DNA from: Humulus lupulus
Lineage: Eukaryota > Streptophyta > Magnoliopsida > Rosales > Cannabaceae
Reading direction: 5' to 3'
NCBI RefSeq assembly: GCF_963169125.1
Contig: NC_084800.1
Location: 141,046,397 to 141,110,396 of the forward strand
DNA: 64,000 nucleotides
In this document: one piece after another, positions 22,958 to 32,624 of the stretch
How the letters are laid out: every line of letters begins with the position of its first letter
Position numbering within the stretch: the stretch's first letter is position 1
Made by a program: the position numbers and the translations under genes
Notes under the pieces: generated by a model
What the model was told of the DNA's origin: nothing
The model's input: the letters and a program-made list of their open reading frames with translations, nothing else
Database searches by the model: none

Positions 22958-23872
22958 CTGAGATATAACCTACCTTTGATGGTAGATGTAACAAAAATCT
23001 AGCATTCAAGGCTAAAACCTAATTAGATGCTATCGCATGAATTCACGCTTGATCAGAGATCACTCACCACTATCTCAGGAATCCCTGATACTTCAGGAAT
23101 CAGTTTTTCGCATGTCAAACCTAGTAGTATATTGAAAGGCAGCCTGAACCTAAAAACCCTTTAATCTTCAAATCTTCAAACCCAGACACTCAAACATCCA
23201 CACTCAAACCCAGAAAACCCAGAAACTAACCAATCTTTTAGGGAAATTTCTACGACCATTCCTAAAATCCCTATCTTTTGGCCTAAACATGACCCTACAC
23301 TAAACTCGTACAATGACCGAAATAAGGTAAAAATGAAGAACAACACAATACTGGAAAAATTCATAACAACTTATTGAAAAAAAGAAAGTGAAGAAAAAAC
23401 CAGAAGTGTGAATACTTACAAAGTAGTTCTTGATTGTCGAAGTGATTGGAAAGTAGAATCAGATTGAAGAATCTACACAAGAAGGTCTGAAAGTTATGGG
23501 AATTTGAGGGTTTCAGATAGGGTTTGAGAGATTTTCGAAGAAGAAAGAGAAAATGCGAAGGCTGAAAAGAAAGGGTCGTGAGGTTCAGATCTGGTTTCCC
23601 TATGTATACGTAAACTTCGAGAGCGAATCTAAGCTACACGATCAGATCAATTTGAGATCCTATGGCCAGAATTAAATGCACCTAACGGAGACAAAAAAAG
23701 AAGAGGGGATTGATAAGACAACTATCGCAGTACACGAAACCTGAACAGACACCCATGAAAAGAAGACACGTGTCCCATACTCGAGTGGGTGGATGGGCAC
23801 GATTTCCCAAAACAGAAGTTGAAAATCCTCTACTGTGCGTGTCAGAAGTGACGCCATGCACGAGTAGGAGCT
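22958..23872 (-). promoter_or_regulatory. Leader and promoter region of the T1 antisense gene
   Basis: On the minus strand, a TATA-like TATACATAGGG (about 23598-23608) is followed about 180 bp later by a donor CTTTGTAAGTATTC (23419 downwards). A pyrimidine/AG acceptor TTATATCTCAG stands directly before the start codon position. T2 has the same arrangement with an intact TATAAATAGGG. No coding sequence otherwise. Confidence 0.5.
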
Positions 23873-23885
23873 TGGGGGAAAATTT
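23873..23885 (+). other. T1 polypurine tract
   Basis: TGGGGGAAAA stands just before the 3' LTR start; T2 has TTGGGGGGCAAAAG in the same position (55641). Confidence 0.75.
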
Positions 23886-24509
23886 TGTACCCAAAAATAC
23901 GAGTTTAATTACTCAGCTCAGGGTACAGTTGGCAGTTAAGCAGATGATGGGAATCCATAAGACATCTCATGTCTTCTTGAGTGATCAGCACGGGTATCCT
24001 CACTAGGTTACAGTAGTCAGAAAGTATCTAGGTCGCCTAGACACCTACTTGAAGCATCAGAGATGATCTTGAACAGTTCGTGTTCTCCATACGACATCCA
24101 GCTCAAGGACAATGTCTAGCTCGGGTGCGCATGGTTGTAAAGCACGTTGAAGGACCCATGACATTAAGAAATTCCTCATAAGCTTATTATTTCTTAGATA
24201 TTATTATGTATTTATTACCCGATATTGTGGGCATAGAATCAATAGGCATTAATGCATTTATGTAAATGGGATGTTACCCAAAAATGCATGTTACCATATA
24301 TATGTACGATTACCCAAAACTATCCAAGCATAATTCCTTATAAATACAAGGGAAAATGGACAATAAAGGGGATCGACTTTCTGTATATCGAAACTTTGGT
24401 GAAATTTGCATAAATAATTTCACGATGAGAACAAAACAGGTTAATAAGAGTGACTCGTGGACTAGGTGGATTTTTAACTACTAAATCACGTAAAAAATGT
24501 GTGAGTGTT
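23886..24509 (+). repeat. T1 3' LTR, truncated at its right end
   Basis: It matches the T1 5' LTR from TGTACCC through the TATA box (24339-24346) to AATCACGTAAAAAATGTGTGAG. The last roughly 100 bp, present at 5020-5121, are absent; copia LTR sequence follows from about 24510. Confidence 0.85.
24339..24346 (+). promoter_or_regulatory. TATA box of T1 3' LTR
   Basis: TATAAATA in the same context as 2055-2062. Confidence 0.55.
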
Positions 24510-25873
24510 TGTTATATAAATATCATAAAATTCCATATTCATTTATGAGAATATGATCTTGTATGCATACAAGAGAATTAAGGTCATATATAATGAATAA
24601 AATAATCATCAACATATTAAAGTACAGAATCTTTAATGAATGGTTGCTAGTACGGTTTACTGCATATGGGATGCAAGTAATCTAGATTCGGATTACCGAT
24701 GTGAATTAATTATCTTTATAAACTTACCGTTTGCCATAAAGATTTAATTCATATCTTAATAGATGATCATTTGTAGATTTGTCTAAATCTTGAGTTATCC
24801 TGAATTCATGTTTATGTTTATTGGATCTTTTGATTCATTCGTTAAGGTCTCTTGATATAATGAGGCTCGTGACTTTTATTTTGGAGATTCAATATCATGA
24901 ATGGCTGGAAACATGATATTACAATAAAGGAATCCATGCTTTCCTAATGGATCGAATATTGGTTCCCTTCAGAGTTAATTCTGCGACTGAATAGTTATTG
25001 AGCTCAATTTTATAATATGATTATAGATTAATTATTCACTAGTGAATTAATGGTACTTAAGAAACTAGATGTAATTAGAAGGGTAAAATGGTAATTCTTG
25101 ACCATCTCTAATTAGCAAACTAATAAATGGAAGACAAAACTACATTTATTGATTACATCAATGAACTACATGAAAAAACTCTGTAAATATAAGTCTATAA
25201 TTACTTGGAGTGCAATTCCATATTTATAGTGGAGTAATAGCAGAATTAATAAATAAGGTTATTTAATTAAAGAGTTTAATTAATAATCTGGTTTATGAGA
25301 GCATCGTATTATAGGTCCATGGTCCACGGGTCGCCTCTGTCCTACACTGTCAAGGGTAAGGCTGTCACAGACAAGATTAATGGAGAAAAGGAGTAAATTG
25401 CAAAGGAATTTATTTTTCGGGGCAAAGTGATAATTATGTGCAATTAATTGATTATAAATTAATTAATTATTTAACTAATTAGAATTTATTTGAAAAACTT
25501 TATATTAGTTAAAATAAATATTAATTAGTGTTTGGATTAATATTTGAGAGAGTTAATTATTATTTTATTATAAGAAAATGATTCAAATTGATAGCTTTTT
25601 AAGATAATGTTAATTTTGAATTAATTGATATTAATTTTGGGAATAAATATATTGACTTAAAATTAATTAAACAAACAAATGAGAAAAATTAGGGAGGTTA
25701 TACAATGGTGCCACTTTGGTGCCACACTATCACTGAGATTTAAACTTTGAACTTATTTGTTTATTTAAATATTTAATTATTAATTATTAATTTTATTTAA
25801 ATAAATAATTAAATTAGGCTATAATTGATCAGTTTGAATTAATAAATTTAAAGAAAAATAAAATTGTTTTTAT
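24510..25873 (+). repeat. Copia 5' LTR, left part
   Basis: Matches 61285-62560 of the right LTR. Compared with that copy, which starts TGTTGAGATTAG, about 95 bp near the start are missing here: TGTT is followed at once by ATATAAATATCATAAAATTCC. Very AT-rich. Interrupted at 25873 by T2. Confidence 0.8.
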
Positions 25874-26348
25874 TGTACTCTAATTTCAGCACGAGTCCTT
25901 CACTCAGCTCGGGTACAACTGACAAATGAATATACGGAGAAATAACCAAGGAAATGATATCTGTTTATTTTCGACATAAGCAACTCCGGTTTCACCTGGG
26001 CACGTGTGGTGTTAGGTGTCCTAGGTTTAACCCGAGCTACAGACATGAAGGTTGGGAGGCACGAGCTCATGATATTCAAATGGCTGCTGAAGTACAAGCT
26101 TGGAGAGATATCCAGCTCGTGATAATTAAAATATATTGCATACATGCGGATCCCCAAAGACTCGGGTACTTTTATACGATTATTTATGACCAGCCTATCA
26201 TATTTAATGTCTCAGATATTATGAGACCATTTATTTTGTGATCAAATCATATCCCAGTATAAATGGGATTTGTTTGTATTAAATGTAATAAATATGTAAA
26301 TCCGTGATTGACTTACATGGTTACCCAAACCTGTCCATGGAATTTCTC

Positions 26349-26356
26349 TATAAATA
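26349..26356 (+). promoter_or_regulatory. TATA box of T2 5' LTR
   Basis: TATAAATA in TTCTCTATAAATACTG, identical in the 3' LTR at 56131-56138. Likely core promoter; the R region would start about 30 bp downstream. Confidence 0.65.
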
Positions 26357-26444
26357 CTGAGAATATTGGACAGGAAAAGGGACGATTATTCTGTAATACT
26401 GAAACTCTGCCAAAATAGAGAGAGAAACAACAATAATATAGACT

Positions 26445-26478
26445 CGTGGACTAGGTGGATTTTAACCACTGAACCACG
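26445..26478 (+). promoter_or_regulatory. Hairpin-forming block in the R/U5 part of the T2 LTR
   Basis: CGTGG (26445-26449) pairs with CCACG (26474-26478), and inside it GTGG (26455-26458) pairs with CCAC (26466-26469). The same block stands in both T1 LTRs (about 4972-5009, 24453-24492) and the T2 3' LTR (56225-56260), with partial decay. Its role is unproven; the position suggests an RNA element of the leader. Confidence 0.5.
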
Positions 26479-26587
26479 TAAAAAGATTTGTGTTCATGTG
26501 AATTCATTTTATATTTCAGTTTATTCTTAAGCACTAATCAACCTTATTATTTCTTAAATACACTGTTGGCGAAAAACTGCGTTAACA

Positions 26588-26608
26588 ATTTGGTGCTTTT
26601 ATTGAGGG
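26588..26608 (+). other. T2 primer-binding-site region
   Basis: ATTTGGTGCTTTTATTGAGG follows the LTR end directly, as in T1. The sequence 'TTAGTGCTTTCATCA' is repeated 33 bp further (26616 on), a small duplication of the site. Confidence 0.6.
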
Positions 26609-26651
26609 CATGAAATTAGTGCTTTCATCAAAATCCCAGTAAAAGCTCATC

Positions 26652-27674
26652 ATGGTGGTCACTCGCTCAATGCACGACAATGAGATAGAACAGCCTGGTG
26701 GGTAGGAGGCCCATCATACCACTGTTTCAAATGAGCACGACCCTGAAGTTCAGCAACATCTGGGGAAGCAATTGGTGGGTTGTGACGATACTGGGAGTTC
26801 AGCGTCATTGCCACTGAATCCAAACCTAGACTACTTAACTACAGTTGAGTTGGAAAATATGCAGTTAAGAAGCCATCTTGCTAAGGAAAACAGGAAAATT
26901 AAGGAGGTTTTGGCTCGGTTACCCCCTCTTGCAACCGATGTTAATGTCAGAAAGAGGCAAAGTGGGTCTCATAAGTCCCACATGAATAACTGATCCAAAC
27001 TAAGTCAGTCAGTCAGAACTGCCACCCCAAGTTCTGTGCCTATAGCGAGATCGCCAAAATGCTCAACCTAGTGGCCCTCATAGGGGTCATCAACACGTCA
27101 GTCGATCGGTTAGAACTGCAACCCCAAGTTCGGTGCCTCCTTCACACGCACCTAAAAATACCCATGGAAACCCACGAGGAGGGGCTGGGATAGGCTAACA
27201 GAGACAAAATGTTCCAGCTAACCCTCCTGCGTCACAAATAATGGGGCAGAGAGCTAGAAATAATGGGGCAGAATAGAGGTGGGCTAATTTAGGTTGCCCT
27301 GATGGGACAAGGATTGCCTTGCTAGCAAGGCATCCCCCGTCACCTATTAGACATCTAATACCACCTCGGCCTACACCCTCGATACGATTCACAGCCTGAT
27401 CTGCGTGATCACCTGAATTAGCAGAGAAAAAATTCAGAACAGAGGTGGGCTAATTTAGTTTGCCCTGATGGGACAAGGATTGCCTTGCCAGCAAGGTATC
27501 CCCCATCACCTATTAGACATCTAATACCACCTCGGCCTACACCCTCGATACGATTCACAGCCTGATCTGCGTGATCACCTGAATTAGCAGAGAAAAAATT
27601 ACGCTCGAGATGAGGGTGCTAGTCACACTCGTTAAGATGGAGGTCCTTCCATAGTCCGTGATAATGGGAATGCC
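26652..27674 (+). pseudogene. T2 gag, N-terminal part
   Basis: ATG at 26652 (MVVTRSMHDNEIEQPGG) as in T1. The open stretch 26772-26993 has ELENMQLRSHLAKENRKIKE and ARLPPLATDVNV, closely matching T1. After 27000 the sequence is a degraded Pro/Arg/Asn-rich region with a 166-bp tandem duplication. It is cut at 27674 by the large insertion and resumes at 44324. Confidence 0.75.
27275..27601 (+). repeat. 166-bp direct tandem duplication in T2 gag
   Basis: Units 27275-27440 and 27441-27601 start AGAGGTGGGCTAATTTAG and end GCAGAGAAAAAATT. They differ at only a few positions. The period is not a multiple of three, so the duplication breaks the frame. T1 has a single copy of the segment (about 5850-5960). 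Confidence 0.9.
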
Positions 27675-30149
27675 TGTAATGCCCTGGATAACCAAGACCG
27701 TTACACTGTGTGTTTAAAATAGTGAAGGACTTGCTAATCAAGTCATTTAAACGAAAATGTGATCCCAAAATCATAAACAAGTTAGGTTTTAAAGATTTTG
27801 GTCATAAGCGAATAATTTTCATTAAAATAAACGTTTAGTACATGGGTTCCCAAAAACAGGGTTTAAAGAACATATTTACAAAATTTCAAAAAGTTATGAA
27901 CAATCGAGGCCACTCTAATGGCAAAATACACATTTTAGGTTTTCGTCCCTGTACAATCCCTCGACCGTGGAGGCTGAGCAGTTGACAATGTACACCTGGC
28001 CACCAGAGCTCTCAGACTCATGATTGATCCATCATACCTTTGCCTTTACCTGCACCATGTAGCACCTGTGAGCCAAGGCCCAGCAAGAAAACCATAAAAT
28101 CATAGCACAACAAATACGATAACCAGTAATTTATAAAACATCACCAAACACTCAGCAGTCCATAGCATTCACATAATCGGTGATAACAGTTGACAAATCA
28201 ACAATCTATTATCCAAGTATTCAACATGTCATATTCATCAAATTAACTATAGTAAACATATCATACAATATACAGGGTCGATGCCCTTAGGCTGCACCCT
28301 CAATTAAAGTCACTGTCTTCAGCTCACTTAGGCCGAGCCCAGTGTTCAACCCATTGACTCTGGCTCACTTATGCCAAGCTCAGTGAATATTTAATTAACC
28401 TCAGCTACCAGTGGCCGAGCCGCGTCCTTGTGCACCAATATTAATTCCGGCACTCTTAGGCCGTTTATCTCATACTTACATGGCATAATCCACCATACAA
28501 TTTTGCATACAAATATAAGGAACTCTTAGTCCCAACTTATCCACATAAAGGGTACAATATTCTTGCCTTTAATTTTGAGTGGAGAAAGTGAAGTGGTTCC
28601 GAGCACGATCCTTAGCTCCGAGCCTTGGAGACAAACCTAATCACAATCCATAAATGGTACTTTTAAATTTCAAAGGACATTCCCGGGACCAAACTCACGC
28701 TCTCGGGACCTCTAATTCTGCCAAACAAAGTGGTAAAACCGTTCCCCCGAGCCCCCAGGCAAAACCCTAAAAAGTTCCTAAAAACCAAGTTCCGGAGGCA
28801 GGGTAGCGCTACAAATAGAACAAAAAAGCCCCCCAGAAAAGCAGCGTAGCGCTCCCCACCTAGCGCTACAGCGCAGTAACCTGACCTGCAAATTTCTAGG
28901 TTTGCTCTTCGAATTTTCCCGAGCCAAAGCTCTAAAAATCCATCCCTCAAGACCTCCAAACCCACAATTCACCACATAAATCACTATAGCTCATCCAAAA
29001 CGACACAATAACATCAAAACTTAGCTAAAAACCTCACCAAACACAAAAATCAAAATTTGAGCTTTGAAGCTCAAGAACCCTAACTAAAAACCAGAAAACT
29101 TCTCAGAAAATTAAAGAAATCCTTATCTTAGAGGGATTCAACCCTAAGTTGCCTCCAATACTATTCCAAGCTTTAACTCCTCAGATTCCCAAGCTTAAGT
29201 CCTTAAAACTCCTTCCCAAAACCCAAATTTAGAATTAAAACTCAACTAAAACTCAGTAAACTCAAAGGCCTGAAACCTTACCTCCATGGCAGCTAATCCT
29301 CAGCTTCAATCCTCAAATTCTTGAGTTTAGACTCCTAGACTTCCCAGCATAAGTTCCCTCTAGTTTCCCCTTCCAATACCCCAACTTCCTTCAGCAATTC
29401 CAACCTTCCCTTTCCTTCAATTTCCCTTCAACCCAAGCTTTGTTTATGCACCTATTAGACCCTTAGCTTCACAGTTCATCAAGGGCAGAGTGAGAGAAAG
29501 GAATACGTGAAAGAGAAAGAGCAGAGAGGTTCTACTCCTTTTTGCTTTATTCCTACTAAATCTGAGTATATCTCCTTTTAAAAAAGACTAAATTGCCCCC
29601 CCCCCCCCCCCCCCCACCCCACCAACATAACACTTAATCCTTTAGTCAACTAAGGGTATACTAGTCATTTGCTCCCGATTCCCGCTAATTCCTTGAGTGT
29701 TACTATCATTTACCAATTAATCCCGTCATCAAATTAACTCTCAATTATTTACCCAAATGTCTAATAATCCCTGATATATTTTCCATATTCCCAAAATACC
29801 CCCAGGCTCCCCCGAGCAGGGTATAAATTCCCGATGTGACTATTTCGCCAATCCGCTCACCAGGATCGTCTCGAGCCATAAACTGCAAATATATCCACAT
29901 AACAATATGGTCTCGACAATTAATCACATAAAATTACATTTATGCCCTCTACGAGCAAAAATTACAAATATGCCCTTATAAGCAAAACAGGGCCTACGTG
30001 CATATTTAATACTCATAAACATGCACTTAATCATTTCCTCGTAATCATATAATCATGCATTAAATCATATATTCACATAATACAAATTATGCCCTCCCGC
30101 CACAATAATCAAGGCCCTTAAGCCTTATTAGTCATTTTGGGTCGTTACA
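27675..30149 (-). repeat. 3' LTR of the outer element (2475 bp)
   Basis: Minus-strand ends TGTAACGACCC and GGGCATTACA. It matches 42219-44318 along its length. It contains GCGCTACAGCGC palindromes (28800-28880), a run of 20 C (29596-29615) and CTTAGGCCGAGCC-type repeats (28310-28450). Confidence 0.9.
29596..29615. repeat. Poly-C tract of 20
   Basis: Twenty C in a row followed by ACCCCACC. The sister LTR at the same place (about 44165) has only CCCTCCCAC. It is probably slippage expansion; length is likely variable and prone to sequencing error. Confidence 0.9.
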
Positions 30150-30180
30150 ACTATCCCCTCCTTATAACAATTTCGTCCTC
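30150..30180 (-). other. Polypurine tract and end of coding of the outer element
   Basis: Minus strand AAATTTCGAGGACGAAATTG followed by TTATAAGGAGGGGATAGT directly before the LTR. The FEDEI-like codons plus GGAGGGGATAG are the usual 3' end of gypsy pol elements of this group. The same occurs at 32625-32660 for the inner element. Confidence 0.8.
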
Positions 30181-30934
30181 GAAATTTATTTGAACACATC
30201 GGGTAATAAATCTCATACCTCTGGCCATAATTCCAAAGTCTAGCCCTTTACCTTTTGTCCTTTAATAACATTCTTACTAGAGTAACAGTCTTGCTCCATA
30301 AAATCTCTTCTTACAACTATAATCTCATTAATCCTTCCTTGTATAACAACTCTGCTGAAACCCCAGGGTCTGTTTATCTCATCAACGATCATTTTTCTAT
30401 CTTGTCATTGATGTGAGTAATACTCATAAGCCATCAACCATACTAGGGTAAGGTTAGCTTGTAGGCCCTTGGCCTAAACCTTGGTACAATCTCAGAACTC
30501 TTACCGAATCGGGAGCCGAAACTCCCCTTTCTTCCCCAGAATATCATACTCTTTCTTGTTTGTCTCTTATCCTGGAACTTCATGTTCCAAAGCGTACAAC
30601 TTGCAAACTCTTATGTCCTTTAAGATAGGCATATACTTCTGGCCTAATAATTCTAACAGCTTCATTGGTTTTCCCCCGAACCAATACCGAACCATAATAC
30701 CCACTGCCTTCCATTCCTTCACCTAGAACCAATACCTCTCGCTTTCTATCTTACCATGTCTTATGTCGTGTCACCTTAGCTGTAATCCAGCATTCATCAC
30801 TGTGACTGCTTCATCAAGGGATTATACTTTTCATAATATCCCAATCATTTGTACATTCAATGCATGATTCCTTAGAACCACCATTAATTCTTCAGATTGC
30901 CATTCTATCTGCAGAAAACCACCAATTCTAGGTT
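30181..30934 (-). other. Internal region of the outer element, left part
   Basis: Similar to 32660-33450 of the inner element (for example the tag GGGTAGGGCCAAACTGTAGG / GGGTAAGGTTAGCTTGTAGG). No reading frame of interest. It ends where the truncated inner LTR begins. Confidence 0.6.
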
Positions 30935-32624
30935 CCATTGCCGTACTCGGCTCTTGCCTTTCACAGTTTCTATCACTCCCGGCTCTTGCCTCTCCCGGCT
31001 TCCGGCTCTTGTCGATCCTGGCTTTTGCCGCTCCCAGCTCTTGCCGCTTCCGGCTCTTGCCGAAGAGTCATATTCACATACATGACACAACAGATACAAA
31101 CAATACATACGGTACAATACACCACATAGCTCTACGGGTGCAAACAATTCTCTACCCTGGTGTCCCGAGCTGACAATCCAAAGCGATCTTGAGCACGATC
31201 CTAATCCTGAGCCTGAGCAGTAAGACCTAGCCACAACGCATCAAAAATAGCCATCCATCAAGTTTTATTTTAGTAAATAACTTCGAATTACCATTCTAAT
31301 CCCCGAAACCTTGAATTCTATCAATCTGGGTGATAAAATCCATCCTGAGCCTTAACAATTGGGTTCCCCAAGCCAAAAACCCACAAAACACCCAACACTT
31401 GAATTAGGGCCGCGACCCAACCCCTTAAGGGTCGTGGCTTGCCTCAAAACAGAGGTAAAACACTCTCTGGAAAGAGACATGGGCCGCGGTATGCTTAGCC
31501 AAGCGCCACGGCGCACCCCAAAATTAGAGGCTTCCCCAGGCATCGCGTGCACACGGGTCGCGGCATCCCCCTCCTAGGGCCGCGGCTCGACCTGCAACTC
31601 TGAAAAACCAGCCTTTCCTTCAAGTTTTCCCTGAGATTAACCCCATATCTCACACCCAAAACTTCACCCGATCTCATAATTAAGCCCATAATTCATACCC
31701 ATACAGCCTAAACATTCTAACAAACTCATGAACCAATCATTACACCCATCAAACATTCAAAACCAATCCTAGAAACCAATCCATGCATGCCTATGTTTTA
31801 ACAACGAAAACCAGCAGAATTTCAGCTTGCTCATCAAGTTTAAAACTTACCTTTGAGCTTGATTAAATCCCTGAATTAATCTTCTAAGTTCCAGCTTCTA
31901 GCCCCCAAAGTCCAGCTTTGAATTCCTCCTTTGCTTCCAAGAAAATCAACTTTCTTCCTCTTTTTCTTCTCTTAGCTTTTCCTTTCCCCTAGAGCTTCCA
32001 AAGATGATTCTAGCATATGTCTAAGTGAGGAAAACGTGGATGACTTCTCCTCAGCCAAGTTTATCCATTCCTAAAGCCAATTTACCCTATTGCCCCTTAA
32101 GCCTATCCTTAACACCTAAGTAACCCCAAGGGCAATTAGTCATTTACCGAATCCCGTTAAGTCCCCGAGGAAAAATGATAAATTTCCTCCGATATTCCTT
32201 CCTAAACATTCTTTCTTCAAATATATATCCAAATATTTATTTCCATAACCCGATAACCCCATAAAATGTTTAATGTCTAAAATACCCCTCGACTCGCCCC
32301 GAGTCGGGTATTCAACCCCGTTGTGACTTTCTAGCCAAACAGCTCCCTAGGATCGTCTCAGATCACACATCTCAGATATATCCCCATAACACTAGGGTCT
32401 CACTCACAACACATGCATATTTACATTTATGCCCCCTAACGGGCCAAAATTACAAACACGCCCCCATTCATGGAAATGGGCCCACATGCATATTAATACA
32501 CACAATCATGCATGTCCAATCACATAATTATGAAATCCACATAATATCATAATTAAATCAATTATTGCCCTCCTGGCACATTAATCAAGGTCCTAAACCT
32601 GATTAGCAAATTCGGGACGCTACA
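30935..32624 (-). repeat. Inner 3' LTR, truncated (1690 bp)
   Basis: Matches 37275-38951 throughout. The first 800 bp of the sister LTR (36479-37275) are absent. It contains a GGCTCTTGCC minisatellite and several GGCCGCGGC-type CpG palindromes (31406-31592). Confidence 0.88.
30947..31066 (-). repeat. GGCTCTTGCC minisatellite
   Basis: About seven imperfect units of roughly 15-18 bp built on GGCTCTTGCCGCTTCC. The sister array in the other LTR is 37287-37413 with a different unit order. Translated frames give LPALAASGSC-like repeats, which are not real proteins. Confidence 0.85.

Larger units (their letters stand above)
1594..24509 (+). mobile_element. Tat-type Ty3/gypsy retrotransposon T1, degenerate, with nested insertions
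   Basis: The order is 5' LTR, primer site, gag, protease, RT, RNase H, second RNase H, integrase, tandem-repeat spacer, antisense gene, polypurine tract and truncated 3' LTR. The second RNase H placed between RNase H and integrase is the hallmark of the Tat lineage of plant Ty3/gypsy elements. The two LTRs match from TG at 1594 and TG at 23886. The 3' LTR lacks roughly its last 100 bp because a copia LTR begins at about 24510. Three insertions split T1: 2091-4884, 7021-14421 and 15860-16459. Stops and frameshifts in every domain make this copy inactive. Its target duplication cannot be checked because the right end is missing. Confidence 0.9.
25874..26587 (+). repeat. T2 5' LTR (714 bp)
   Basis: Pairs with 55656-56369. 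Contains CTCAGCTCGGGTACA near the start, a TATA box at 26349 and the hairpin block at 26445-26478. Ends GTTAACA. Confidence 0.9.

Noticed and set aside
25300..25420. Possible tRNA or small RNA in the AT-rich copia LTR
   Set aside because: A slightly GC-richer stretch (GGTCCACGGGTCGCC) drew attention but no cloverleaf could be built, and the same LTR segment at 62140-62260 has drifted freely.
30897..31234. Open frames with Leu-Pro-Ala-Leu or Arg-Glu-Ser-Gly repeats on both strands
   Set aside because: They are translations of the GGCTCTTGCC minisatellite in the LTR; both strands and several frames are open for the same reason. The same applies to 37191-37585.
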